64,000 nucleotides of DNA from Salinispirillum sp049115955 (GCA_049115955.1 JAGDZJ010000009.1:62001-126000); one strand, 5' to 3'; shown: positions 43,282 through 52,696, counted from the stretch's first letter. Notes: a model not told the origin generated them from the sequence alone. Made by a program: numbers and translations.

Positions 43282-43737
43282 ATGATTCAATACCGCCAGG
43301 GTGACTTACTGGAGGCTGACGTGGAGGCATTGGTCAATACCGTGAATACCGTTGGTGTAATGGGCAAAGGCATTGCGTTAATGTTTAAAAAGCGCTTTCC
43401 TGTGAATATGAACGCATACTCACAAGCCTGTAAGCAAGGACAGGTGCATATTGGCCAGATGTTTGTGACAGAAACTGGCGAGCTAATGGGACCGCGCTGG
43501 ATTGTGAACTTCCCAACCAAGCAGCATTGGCGGGATAGCTCACAAATGGAGTGGATTGAAACTGGCTTACAGGATTTGCGCCGTTTTATAGTGCAGGAAC
43601 AAGTAAATTCCATAGCTATTCCAGCACTGGGGGCTGGCAATGGTGGATTGAACTGGGATGACGTAAAACATCGTATTGAAGACGTTTTAGGCAATTTAAC
43701 GAATGTCCACGTGCTGGTGTACCAGCCCATTGTCTGA
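43282..43737 (+). CDS. DarG-like macrodomain protein, no DarT partner
   Basis: A 151-residue single macrodomain. The ADP-ribose pocket is visible as IQYRQGDLLEADVEALVNTVN, VGVMGKGIALMFKK and AIPALGAGNGGLNW. This subtype is that of DarG, the antitoxin that removes ADP-ribose from thymidines in DNA; the C-terminal second domain of classical DarG is absent. No DarT-type ADP-ribosyltransferase is encoded in the island. The ATG at 43282 is chosen; an upstream ATG at 43270 would add four residues. 78 bases separate it from the AlbA_2 gene. Function as an ADP-ribose remover is inference. Confidence 0.82.
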   Translation: MIQYRQGDLLEADVEALVNTVNTVGVMGKGIALMFKKRFPVNMNAYSQACKQGQVHIGQMFVTETGELMGPRWIVNFPTKQHWRDSSQMEWIETGLQDLRRFIVQEQVNSIAIPALGAGNGGLNWDDVKHRIEDVLGNLTNVHVLVYQPIV

Positions 43738-43779
43738 AGCTTTTTTGATCTTGTTGAGCAGCTATTAAAGGGGTGAAGT

Positions 43780-46700
43780 ATGTCAAATGTAGGCCAGCGC
43801 GAGCGCATCACCCAGAACCGCATCGTTCAGTTCTTCCAAACGGAATTGGGCTATCGCTACTTGGGCAACTGGCAAGATCGTAGCGGCAGTAAGAATATCG
43901 AAGTGGCTGTGCTGACTGAGTGGCTGCAAAAGCGCGGAGTCAGCGAGGCACTCATCAACCGCGCCATTCGTCAGTTGGATGTGGCCGCCGCACTGGGTGA
44001 AGGTAAAAAACTGTACTACGCCAACAAAGAGGTTTACCGGCTACTTCGCTATGGCGTGAAAGACAAAGAAGGCGCGGGATATCTTAAAGAAACGGTTTGG
44101 TTAATCGATTGGAACAACCCTGAAGCCAATGATTTTGCCATCGCCGAAGAAGTCACTATCAAGGGTGAGCATAAGAAACGCCCTGATGTTGTGCTGTATG
44201 TTAACGGGATTGCATTAGGTGTTGTTGAGCTAAAGCGTTCGTCGGTAACCGTATCTGAGGGCATTCGCCAAAACCTCGACAACCAGAAAAAAGAGTTTAT
44301 CCGCAATTTCTTCACCTCCATGCAGTTGATCATGGCCGGTAACGATACGCAGGGTCTGCGTTACGGCTCAATCGAAACAACGGAAAAGCACTATCTTGAA
44401 TGGAAGGAAGATGTTGCTAACACGTTTGAACACAAATTAGATTTTCATCTCAGCCGTATCTGTAACAAGCAGCGCTTTTTGCAAATTATTCACGACTTCA
44501 TGGTCTTCGATGCGGGCGTCAAGAAAACCTGTCGTCACAACCAGTTCTTTGGTGTTGAAGCAGCAAAGCGTCATATCGCTAAACGTGAAGGCGGTATTAT
44601 TTGGCACACACAGGGTTCAGGCAAAAGTCTCACAATGGTGTGGCTGGCTAAGTGGATACGCGAAAATGTGCAAGACAGCCGCGTACTGATTGTGACCGAC
44701 CGTACCGAGCTAGACGAGCAAATTGAGAAGGTGTTCACCGGGGTAGAAGAAGATATCTACCGAACCAAAAGCGGTGTTGATCTCGTTGCAACGTTGAATC
44801 AGCCTAACCCTTGGCTTGTGTGTTCGTTGGTGCATAAATTTGGCCGCCAGTCGGATTCCGAAAACGATGCCGCCACCGACGAGTTTATAGCGGAAGTAAA
44901 GAAATCCCTGCCATCTGATTTTAAGGCCAAGGGTGATTTATTTGTGTTTGTCGATGAGTGTCACCGCTCGCAATCTGGCAAGCTGCATGAGGCCATGAAA
45001 TCCATTCTGCCAGAAGCCATGTTTGTTGGTTTTACAGGCACACCGCTGATGAAGAAAGACAAGAAAAAGTCTGTTGAAGTCTTTGGTCCTTACATTCATA
45101 CCTATAAGTTTGATGAAGCAGTCGCCGATGGTGTAGTGCTGGATTTACGCTACGAAGCACGCGATATTGACCAGCATTTAACATCTGTGAAAAAAGTGGA
45201 TGAGTGGTTTGAAGCAAACACTCAAGGCTTGTCGCGCATTGCAAAAACCCAACTGAAACAGAAATGGGGCACTTTGCAAAAGGTGCTTACCAGCAAGTCG
45301 CGCTTGGAAAAAATCATTGCTGACATATGGCTCGATTTTAAGCGCAGACCCCGCTTAATGGATGGGCGTGGCAATGCCATGCTGGTGTGTTCCAGTGTGT
45401 ATCAAGCTTGCAAAGCCTATGAGATGTTTAGCCAAACAGATTTAGCGGGCAAAGTGGCGATTGTCACCAGTTTTCAACCAACAGCAGCCAGTATTAAAGG
45501 GGAAGAGACTGGTGAAGGGTTGACGGAAAAGCTGTTTAAATACGAAGTATATCGGAAAATGCTGGCGCACTATTTTGAACAGACGGAAGACCAAGCCGCG
45601 AATCGTGTTGAAGAATTTGAAACGGAGGTCAAGAAGCGCTTTGTTAATGAGCCGGGCCAAATGAGCCTATTGATTGTGGTCGATAAATTGTTGACCGGCT
45701 TCGATGCGCCTTCCGCAACGTATTTGTACATCGATAAGCAGATGGCTGACCACAACCTGTTCCAAGCGATATGTCGAGTAAACCGCTTGGATGGCGATGA
45801 TAAAGAATACGGCTATATCATCGACTACAAGGACCTTTTCCGATCCTTGGATAAAGCGATCTATGACTACACAAAAGGCGCTTTCGAGGGCTACGACAAA
45901 GACGACGTAGCTGGATTGCTGAAAGACCGCTTAGAGCAAGCCAAGCTCGATTTAGACAATGCGCTGGAAATGGTACGAGCTTTATGTGAGCCGGTGAAAG
46001 CTCCGAGAGATCAGAACGATTACCGTCATTATTTTTGTTGTGAGCCTGGGGCTAATGCAGATGAACTGACGGAAAAGGAAGCCTTACGACTAACGCTTTA
46101 TCAGGACGTAGCTAAATTATTGCGTGCCTATGCCAATGTTGCCAATGAAATGGAAGCGGCTGGATATTCAGCGCAAGAGATTGATGCCATACGAGCAGAG
46201 GTTGTTCACTTTGAAAGAGTACGTGATGAAGTGAAGCTGTCCAGTGGCGACTTGGTTGAAATGAAGCGTTTCGAACCAGCGATGCGGCACTTGCTTGATA
46301 TGTACATTCGCGCAGATGACAGTGAAACTCTTATGGATTTTGAAGAGCTGGGCCTGATTGAATTGATCGTTGAAAAAGGCTCGGAGGCTTTTGCTGACCT
46401 GCCAGAAAGCATTCGCAACAACCAAGATGCGATGGCGGAAACCATCGAAAACAACGTACGTAAAACCATCGTGGATGAGAACCTAGTAAACCCGAAATAT
46501 TACGAGCAGATGTCGGTGCTATTGGATGAATTGATCGAATTGCGCCGTCAGAAAGCCATAGAGTACCAAGAATATTTGGAGCGCATACGTGAACTCTCTC
46601 GCAAGGTAATTCGCCCAGAACAAACAGCATCCGACTATCCGTCCTCTGTGGACTCTGGCCCTAAGCGTGCTTTTTATGACAACTTTGGACACGACGAAGT

Positions 46701-46872
46701 TTTAGCCAACAACATCGATAGCGCCATTCGGTATACCAAAAAAGCAGATTGGGTCGGAGACCGATTTAAAGAACGCGAGATTGCTAATGCGGTGCGTGAT
46801 ACCACGAAAGGTTATGAAGTCAATGTTCAGGACGTGCTGGAACTCGCCAAAGCCCAGAAGGAATATCGCTGA
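43780..46872 (+). CDS. hsdR: Type I restriction endonuclease subunit (HsdR)
   Basis: The ATP-dependent translocase and nuclease of the R-M complex. It has 1030 residues. The PD-ExK nuclease is at ~135-151 (RPDVVLYVNGIALGVVELKR), the SF2 helicase Walker A is HTQGSGKSLTM (~275-285), Walker B is FVDECHRS (~390), motif III FTGTPLM, motif V region GFDAPSATYLYIDK and VI ICRVNRLDG. The C-terminal ~250 residues are helical. It starts with ribosome site AAAGGGG and its stop overlaps the next gene in ATGA. Separated from hsdS by three accessory genes. Confidence 0.95.
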   Translation: MSNVGQRERITQNRIVQFFQTELGYRYLGNWQDRSGSKNIEVAVLTEWLQKRGVSEALINRAIRQLDVAAALGEGKKLYYANKEVYRLLRYGVKDKEGAGYLKETVWLIDWNNPEANDFAIAEEVTIKGEHKKRPDVVLYVNGIALGVVELKRSSVTVSEGIRQNLDNQKKEFIRNFFTSMQLIMAGNDTQGLRYGSIETTEKHYLEWKEDVANTFEHKLDFHLSRICNKQRFLQIIHDFMVFDAGVKKTCRHNQFFGVEAAKRHIAKREGGIIWHTQGSGKSLTMVWLAKWIRENVQDSRVLIVTDRTELDEQIEKVFTGVEEDIYRTKSGVDLVATLNQPNPWLVCSLVHKFGRQSDSENDAATDEFIAEVKKSLPSDFKAKGDLFVFVDECHRSQSGKLHEAMKSILPEAMFVGFTGTPLMKKDKKKSVEVFGPYIHTYKFDEAVADGVVLDLRYEARDIDQHLTSVKKVDEWFEANTQGLSRIAKTQLKQKWGTLQKVLTSKSRLEKIIADIWLDFKRRPRLMDGRGNAMLVCSSVYQACKAYEMFSQTDLAGKVAIVTSFQPTAASIKGEETGEGLTEKLFKYEVYRKMLAHYFEQTEDQAANRVEEFETEVKKRFVNEPGQMSLLIVVDKLLTGFDAPSATYLYIDKQMADHNLFQAICRVNRLDGDDKEYGYIIDYKDLFRSLDKAIYDYTKGAFEGYDKDDVAGLLKDRLEQAKLDLDNALEMVRALCEPVKAPRDQNDYRHYFCCEPGANADELTEKEALRLTLYQDVAKLLRAYANVANEMEAAGYSAQEIDAIRAEVVHFERVRDEVKLSSGDLVEMKRFEPAMRHLLDMYIRADDSETLMDFEELGLIELIVEKGSEAFADLPESIRNNQDAMAETIENNVRKTIVDENLVNPKYYEQMSVLLDELIELRRQKAIEYQEYLERIRELSRKVIRPEQTASDYPSSVDSGPKRAFYDNFGHDEVLANNIDSAIRYTKKADWVGDRFKEREIANAVRDTTKGYEVNVQDVLELAKAQKEYR

Positions 46873-47585
46873 TGGGCATGTTAGAAATTGGTTCTCTGGC
46901 CATGCAACTCAACAGAAAACCGATCAAAAACTTGCATATCAGCGTGTTACCACCCGATGGTCGGGTACGCGTTTCGGCGCCAGCATCCATGACAGAGAAT
47001 GCAATACGCATTGCGGTGATCAGCCGTATACCTTGGATAAAAAAACAGCAACGTGATTTCGCCAAGCAGCCCCGACAGTCCGAGCGAGAAATGGTCAGTG
47101 GTGAATGCCATTATTTATGGGGTAAACGCTATCGCTTAAATGTGCTTGAACGCTCAGGTCGGCATGAAGTGAAGCTAGGTGGCGGGAAAATCCATATCTT
47201 CGTTAACTCGAACACCACACTAGACAACAAAGTGCTCACTCTCTCAACATTCTACCGCAATGAACTGAAAGCGCGGATTCGCGGACTATTGCCCCATTGG
47301 CAAAATGTCATAGGGGTTGATGCAAAGCGCTGGGGCGTGAAGAAAATGAAAACCAAGTGGGGAAGCTGCAATACCCAAACGCAGCACATTTGGTTGAACT
47401 TAGAGCTCGCCAAGAAACCTCGCGAGTGCCTGGAATACATCCTTGTGCATGAATTGGTTCATTTATTAGAACGTCACCATAACGAGCGTTTCAGAGCCTA
47501 TATGGATGCGTTTTTACCCGACTGGCGTGAACGGCGCGATTTACTGAACCAATTACCGCTCGCTCACAACGATTGGCACTATTAG
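46872..47585 (+). CDS. YgjP-like (DUF45, SprT-like) metalloprotease
   Basis: A 237-residue zincin. The HExxH motif is HELVHLLERHH at ~193-203 with the further segment ERFRAYMDAFLPDWRERRDLLN; upstream is the family's WGSCN (KTKWGSCNTQTQ). It starts on the last base of hsdR's stop, so it is translationally coupled to it. YgjP-type genes often end type I R-M operons; their role there is not established. It ends the island. Confidence 0.85.
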   Translation: MGMLEIGSLAMQLNRKPIKNLHISVLPPDGRVRVSAPASMTENAIRIAVISRIPWIKKQQRDFAKQPRQSEREMVSGECHYLWGKRYRLNVLERSGRHEVKLGGGKIHIFVNSNTTLDNKVLTLSTFYRNELKARIRGLLPHWQNVIGVDAKRWGVKKMKTKWGSCNTQTQHIWLNLELAKKPRECLEYILVHELVHLLERHHNERFRAYMDAFLPDWRERRDLLNQLPLAHNDWHY

Positions 47586-47696
47586 CTTATTGCGCAAAAA
47601 CAATTTAACGGTTGCACCCAAAACCTAGAATAACTATATTTTCAGCACATCCGCCCCTTGGTAGTACGCCCGCTCAATCATCCGGAGTGAGTGCCG

Positions 47697-47718
47697 AGCC
47701 CCTGGGGCTTTCTTTTTT
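47697..47718 (+). terminator. Terminator of the restriction island
   Basis: Stem 47697-47701/47705-47709 (short, GC-rich, 3-base loop) followed by TTTCTTTTTT on the plus strand. It terminates the island transcript ~110 bases after the metalloprotease stop. The remaining bases between the two (47586-47696) hold nothing recognised. Confidence 0.65.
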
Positions 47719-47728
47719 CCGCACCGCT

Positions 47729-49852
47729 CTACCTCAGCACCCGATAGACCCGCACCACTTCGGCCAAACGGCGCACTCGGCGCATTACATTCGCCAAATG
47801 CACCCGGTTATTGACGCTGACACTGACCAGAATCTGGCTCACTGACGCGTCCTTCTCTTCCATGTTCACGGTATCGATGTTGGAATTCGCGTTGGCAATC
47901 GCCGATGCCACATTCGCCAACACACCGCGCTGACTGTGTACTATGATGCGCAGTTCGGCGTGGAAGTCGCCGCCCATCTCATCGTCCCACTCCAGATGCA
48001 CGCACCGTTGCTGATCATCCCGGTACTCTGCAATGTTCTTACAGCTTTCCCGGTGTATCACTAGCCCTTTGCCCTTGCTGATCACGCCGACAATGGGGTC
48101 GCCCGGTATCGGTGCACAGCACTTGGCGTAGTTCAGAATCAGTTTTTCGGTGCCGCGTAAGGTCACAGCGGACGCCCGTCGGCTCGCGGCAATGCTTTCG
48201 TTGTTGCTGACCTGCTGCGCAAGGCGGCGGGCAACCACGAAACTCAAGCGTGTACCCAAGCCCACGTCGCTGAACAAATGTTCCATGGTAGGCACTTCCA
48301 AGTCGTCTAACAGGGCACGCCACTGCTCGTCCGTAATGTCAGCAAACTCCAGTTCGAACTGCCCCATAGCTTTGGTCAACAGCTTCTTGCCGATGTCTTC
48401 CGACTCCGCTTCGTGCATGGTCTTCAAGTAATGCCGTATCGCGCTCTTGGCCTTACCCGTCACCACAAAATTCAGCCACGCCGTATTCGGATGCGCGGTC
48501 TTCGCGGTAATGATCTTCACCGAGTCGCCGCTTTCCAGCGGTTGGCTCAGGGGCCAGTATTTACGGTTCACCAAACACCCGACACAGCTATTACCGACAT
48601 CGGTGTGTACGGCGTACGCGAAGTCCACCGGCGTGGCGCCCTTGGGCAGTTCCATGATGCGGCCTTTGGGCGTGAACACGTAGATTTCGTCGGGGAACAA
48701 ATCGATTTTAACGTGCTCGATGAACTCGATGCTGCTGTTGGCCTGCTGCTGAATTTCCAGTAGACCATTAATCCAGCGGCGCGCCCGCGCTTGCGTGGGC
48801 GTGGGGTTTTGTGAGTCGTTTTCTTTATACAGCCAGTGCGCGGCAATGCCGTGGTTCGCCATGGCGTCCATGTCGTGGGTGCGAATCTGCACTTCAATGT
48901 GAATACCGTTGAAACCGATCACGGTGGTGTGCAGGCTCTGATAACCGTTCACCTTGGGTACGGCAATGTAGTCTTTAAAGCGCTTAAAAACGGGGTTAAA
49001 CAGGCTGTGTACAGCACCCAGTGCCTTGTAACAGTCTTCCACTGAATCAGTGACGATGCGGATGGCATAAACGTCCATGATTTCTTTGAACGGCTTATGC
49101 TGTTCCTTCATCTTCTGGTAGATGCTGTACAGGTGCTTTTCGCGTCCATAGACTTGCGAGTTCGTCAGTGAGAACTCTTCTAGGCGTTTGCACAGCATAC
49201 CCTGAATTTGCTCGACCACTTCGCGGCGGTTACCACGGGCTTTGGTGATGGCCGCTGAAATACTGCGTGCGCGCATCGGGTAGATGGCCGCAAAAGACAG
49301 GTTTTCTAGTTCCACTCGAATGTCATTGATGCCGAGGCGCTGTGCGATGGGCGCGTAGATGTCGAGGGTCTCTTGGGCAATGCGGCGTTTTTTATCGGGG
49401 CGCAGCGGCGCCAGCGTGCGCATGTTGTGCAGGCGATCTGCCAGCTTGACCAAAATAACTCGCAAGTCTTTCGCCATGGCCATGGCCATTTTTTGAAAGT
49501 TCTCCGCCATTTCGTGGCGTTTATCTTCAAACTCCAGATGCGTCAGCTTGCTCACCCCATCCACCAAGTCGGCCACGCCGTCACCGAACTGGCGCGCCAT
49601 GGCTTCACGCGTCATCGGGGTGTCTTCGAGTACGTCGTGCAGCATGGCCGCCATCAGGCTTTGGTGATCCATGTGCATCTTGGCTAATACATTGGCAACA
49701 GCGAGAGGGTGAATAATGTAGGGTTCATCGCTGGCCCGTTTTTGGCCATAGTGCGCCTGTTCGGCAAAATAGTATGCCCGACGTACCCGATTGATTTTTT
49801 CCGGGCTGAGATAACTTTGCAGGCGACTGGCCAGCGCATCAATGGTCGGCAC
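47729..49852 (-). CDS. spoT: SpoT, bifunctional (p)ppGpp synthetase/hydrolase
   Basis: Controls the alarmone pool. It has 707 residues: HD hydrolase with intact HDxxED (H72, D73, E76, D77), synthetase region (VPKVNGYQSLHTTV and EVQIRT both conserved), TGS domain (IYVFTPKGRIMELPKGATPVDF), zinc-finger-like/conserved Cys region (NYAKCCAPIPGDPIVG), and ACT domain at the C-terminus. The start is GTG at 49852, matching the family N-terminus (MPTIDALASRLQSYL). It is in the usual gmk-rpoZ-spoT order. Confidence 0.97.
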   Translation of the reverse strand: MPTIDALASRLQSYLSPEKINRVRRAYYFAEQAHYGQKRASDEPYIIHPLAVANVLAKMHMDHQSLMAAMLHDVLEDTPMTREAMARQFGDGVADLVDGVSKLTHLEFEDKRHEMAENFQKMAMAMAKDLRVILVKLADRLHNMRTLAPLRPDKKRRIAQETLDIYAPIAQRLGINDIRVELENLSFAAIYPMRARSISAAITKARGNRREVVEQIQGMLCKRLEEFSLTNSQVYGREKHLYSIYQKMKEQHKPFKEIMDVYAIRIVTDSVEDCYKALGAVHSLFNPVFKRFKDYIAVPKVNGYQSLHTTVIGFNGIHIEVQIRTHDMDAMANHGIAAHWLYKENDSQNPTPTQARARRWINGLLEIQQQANSSIEFIEHVKIDLFPDEIYVFTPKGRIMELPKGATPVDFAYAVHTDVGNSCVGCLVNRKYWPLSQPLESGDSVKIITAKTAHPNTAWLNFVVTGKAKSAIRHYLKTMHEAESEDIGKKLLTKAMGQFELEFADITDEQWRALLDDLEVPTMEHLFSDVGLGTRLSFVVARRLAQQVSNNESIAASRRASAVTLRGTEKLILNYAKCCAPIPGDPIVGVISKGKGLVIHRESCKNIAEYRDDQQRCVHLEWDDEMGGDFHAELRIIVHSQRGVLANVASAIANANSNIDTVNMEEKDASVSQILVSVSVNNRVHLANVMRRVRRLAEVVRVYRVLR

Positions 49853-49980
49853 TCAGGACACTTCCGATAAACAGAATGGGATTATATTGATTCTAGTGAA
49901 TGGAGGGGGTACAGCACAACCGTATCGCGGCGATTAAGCGCGACTATTGGTCGTAGACGAAGGGGAAATTACGAGGAGGA

Positions 49981-50016
49981 GTGTGTGGGCCAACACAATT
50001 GGTCAGCCCCGCACAC
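49981..50016 (-). terminator. Hairpin between rpoZ and spoT
   Basis: Outer 9-bp stem (49981-49989/50008-50016, one G-U) and inner 4-bp stem, just after the rpoZ stop. No T-run. It may partly separate rpoZ from spoT expression. Confidence 0.4.
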
Positions 50017-50024
50017 GATGTCGC

Positions 50025-50240
50025 TTATTCTTGCTCAGGCGTGCTCATGATTTCGTCAACCGAAATCTTGTTTTCTGCCAGTTCACGCAAGGCCAGCACA
50101 GTTGGCTTGTCCTTATCCAGAGACACCCGTACATCGGCGCCTTGGTTAGCGATCTGACGTGCGCGCTTGGAGGCGACCATGATCAACTCAAAACGGTTAT
50201 CGACGTGCTGCAAACAATCTTCTACTGTGACACGAGCCAT
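50025..50240 (-). CDS. rpoZ: RNA polymerase omega subunit
   Basis: A 71-residue subunit that helps fold beta-prime and forms part of the ppGpp site. It begins MARVTVEDCLQHVDNRFELIM and contains the SKRARQIA helix. AGGATAG ribosome site. It lies between gmk and spoT, as usual. Confidence 0.97.
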   Translation of the reverse strand: MARVTVEDCLQHVDNRFELIMVASKRARQIANQGADVRVSLDKDKPTVLALRELAENKISVDEIMSTPEQE

Positions 50241-50331
50241 GCAATCTATCCTCTAGCGTTCACTGACATACTGGGCCGCCGGAGCGGACCGCGTAGTTTA
50301 CCTGAATTCTTCATGCATACAAGGGTGGTGA

Positions 50332-50958
50332 TTACGTCGCGCGCTCGTCCAACAGCCCATCCAACAAGGTTTGTTGCATCCGCATTTGCATTGGCGTGCG
50401 CATACGCTGGGCAACAAAAATCGCACAGAACTCATCCAACGCCTTGTAGAAGTCGTCGTTGATGATCAAGAAGTCGTACTCGTTGTAATGCGACATCTCG
50501 CTCTGTGCATCTCGCATGCGACGGGCAATGACTTCGGCTGAATCTTGCGCGCGCTTTTCCAAACGTTCCTGCAAGCTGTGCAGTGACGGCGGCAGAATGA
50601 ATATGCCCTGCGCCTCTGGCATGAGCTGCCGCACTTGGCGAGCCCCCTGCCAATCGATTTCTAGAATAACATCATGGCCTTTTTCCAACTCGCGCTCGAC
50701 GTAAGACTTAGACGTACCATAGAAGTTATCAAACACCTGCGCGTGCTCGAGAAAATCGCCTTGTTGCACCATGGCGGTAAAGTCATCGGTTGTCACAAAA
50801 TGGTAGTGCTCGCCCTGCTCTTCGCCCGGCCGCATGGGCCGCGTGGTGTGCGAAATAGACAGAAACACATAGCTCAGGCGTTTGATGAGGGCATTCACCA
50901 AACTGCTTTTACCGGCACCCGAAGGCGCCGACACAATGTAAAGGGTACCCTTGGCCAT
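50332..50958 (-). CDS. gmk: Guanylate kinase
   Basis: Phosphorylates GMP to GDP. It has 208 residues; the P-loop is SAPSGAGKSS at the N-terminus, and the GMP-binding segment contains SISHTTRPMRPGEEQGEHYHF. Walker B is LEIDWQGA. First gene of gmk-rpoZ-spoT; a terminator just upstream closes the chemotaxis gene. Confidence 0.97.
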   Translation of the reverse strand: MAKGTLYIVSAPSGAGKSSLVNALIKRLSYVFLSISHTTRPMRPGEEQGEHYHFVTTDDFTAMVQQGDFLEHAQVFDNFYGTSKSYVERELEKGHDVILEIDWQGARQVRQLMPEAQGIFILPPSLHSLQERLEKRAQDSAEVIARRMRDAQSEMSHYNEYDFLIINDDFYKALDEFCAIFVAQRMRTPMQMRMQQTLLDGLLDERAT

Positions 50959-50972
50959 ATCGTGTTCTCTTA

Positions 50973-50999
50973 ATAAAAACGCCAGCGTGATGCTGGCGT
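50973..50999 (-). terminator. Rho-independent terminator of the chemotaxis gene
   Basis: On the minus strand an 8-bp perfect stem (50979-50986/50992-50999, 5-base loop) followed by TTTTATT. It ends transcription of the methyl-accepting protein before gmk. Confidence 0.82.
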
Positions 51000-51058
51000 C
51001 GTATTTTAGCGCGAAGTATAGAAGGTTTTTCCTACTTCGTCTCGCAGCAAGCTTATCC

Positions 51059-52696
51059 TCACAGCTTGAAGAAGCTGACCTTTTTGGTCAGTTGATCCGC
51101 CAAATCAGCCAGGTCGCGACTTGAAGACGCCACCTGATCGGCACCTGCCGAACTGGCCATGGTGGAGTCGTGAATGCGGCTGATGTTTTGATTCACTTCT
51201 TCCGCCACCCGGCTTTGCTCTTCCGACGCGGTGGCAATCTGCGTGTTCATGTTGTTGATTGCGGCGACTTCACGGCGAATGCTGTCCAGTGCCGCCTCGG
51301 CATCACGGGTCTGCTCAACCGTATGCTGAGCGAGGTTACGGCTGGTTTCCATAATGGTGGCAGCCTGCCCCGAGCCTTCTTGCAGCTTCACGATCATGCC
51401 GCTGATTTCACGCGTCGATTCTTGCGTACGAGTTGCTAATGAACGCACCTCATCCGCCACAACCGCAAAACCACGACCGTGCTCACCGGCACGTGCCGCT
51501 TCGATGGCCGCGTTCAAGGCCAACAAGTTGGTCTGTTCGGCGATGGCATTGATCACCTCAGTAATTTTCTCGATGTTTCCGCTGTCAGCGGACACCTTCT
51601 CTACTGTTTGCGCCGCTTTTTCCAACGTTTCCGCCAAGTTCAAAATGGACTTGGCCGCCTCCTGAACTTTGGCGTTACCGTTTTCAACTTCGTGATCGGC
51701 TTTTTGCGTCGCCGACGCGGCGCTGGTGGCATGCAACGCCACTTCTGCAACCGACGCCGCCATCTCATTGATAGCCGTCGCCATTTGCTCAGCTTCGCTC
51801 GACTGCACCTGAATCTGCTGATTGTTGTCACGCGATGTAGCGCGCAGCTGTGCCGAAGACTCAGTCAATTCTTCTGCCGCCGAACGCACCTCAGTAATGA
51901 TGACTTTCAGGCGCTCGACCATGGTGCGCATGTCCCCCATTACACTGTTGGGGTAGCGTGTGTTGATCTGTATGCCTAATTCGCCGTCCGCTAGGCGCTG
52001 AATGGCTCTGGCCACATCTTCCGGCTCACCGCCCAGAGTTGCCTTCATGTTACGAATGATGACCGCAGACACGAGGACACTGGCGATGACGGCCGCCGCT
52101 GCGACTAAGAGCATCAAGATTCGAAAGCCACTGGCGGTATCCTGAACGCGATCGATGTCAAGACGAATCAACGCTTCTTGGTGGTCGATGAACGCGTTGA
52201 TGCGCGCCAACCATTCGGAATAAGCCGGGGACACATCGTTGAGGAGGAAGGCCGTCGCCGTGCTCATATCGCCGGCTTGGCGAGTACGGATCAGTTCTTC
52301 GGTTAAACGCAATGTGGTGCGCTCAATGTCCTTGATGCGATCTAAAAGACGGATCTCTTCTGGCGTAGCACCTAAGCTGCCGAACAGTTGATCCATGGGG
52401 CGAGCGGATGCCTGATAGAAGGCAGCCAGATCGCGGATGTCCTGCAAATGGCCGTTCAACTGCTGAGCGTCACTGACCAGTACGGCGTCGCGAATGGAAA
52501 TAGCACGATCGTGCACACTGCCACGGAAATTAATGGCATAACGCTGTTTAAGCGAGGCGCCTTCGTTGACTTCCGTCAGGGTCCGGTCGATGACGCCGAC
52601 GCGCTGCATACCCACCAGCGTGACCAGAATCATCAGGGAAAGAATAAGACCAAACCCCAAGCTCAAACGCTGGGTGATGGTGAGTGACTTCGACAT
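51059..52696 (-). CDS. Methyl-accepting chemotaxis protein
   Basis: An inner-membrane chemoreceptor. From the ATG at 52696 it has 545 residues: membrane helix ~10-30, a four-helix-bundle periplasmic sensor (~32-190; NFRGSVHDRAISIRDAVL), second membrane helix ~193-213, HAMP (~215-270), and a signalling domain whose tip reads EQTNLLALNAAIEAARAGEHGRGFAVV. No C-terminal CheR/CheB pentapeptide. Ligand unknown. No other chemotaxis gene is in the window; the upstream 268 bases hold two weak hairpins. Confidence 0.93.
   Translation of the reverse strand: MSKSLTITQRLSLGFGLILSLMILVTLVGMQRVGVIDRTLTEVNEGASLKQRYAINFRGSVHDRAISIRDAVLVSDAQQLNGHLQDIRDLAAFYQASARPMDQLFGSLGATPEEIRLLDRIKDIERTTLRLTEELIRTRQAGDMSTATAFLLNDVSPAYSEWLARINAFIDHQEALIRLDIDRVQDTASGFRILMLLVAAAAVIASVLVSAVIIRNMKATLGGEPEDVARAIQRLADGELGIQINTRYPNSVMGDMRTMVERLKVIITEVRSAAEELTESSAQLRATSRDNNQQIQVQSSEAEQMATAINEMAASVAEVALHATSAASATQKADHEVENGNAKVQEAAKSILNLAETLEKAAQTVEKVSADSGNIEKITEVINAIAEQTNLLALNAAIEAARAGEHGRGFAVVADEVRSLATRTQESTREISGMIVKLQEGSGQAATIMETSRNLAQHTVEQTRDAEAALDSIRREVAAINNMNTQIATASEEQSRVAEEVNQNISRIHDSTMASSAGADQVASSSRDLADLADQLTKKVSFFKL

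Noticed and set aside
43287..43823. 178-codon minus-strand open frame opposite the macrodomain gene
   Set aside because: I considered it as a possible missing DarT toxin; the translation is Ser/Thr/Pro/Cys rich with no ADP-ribosyltransferase motif.
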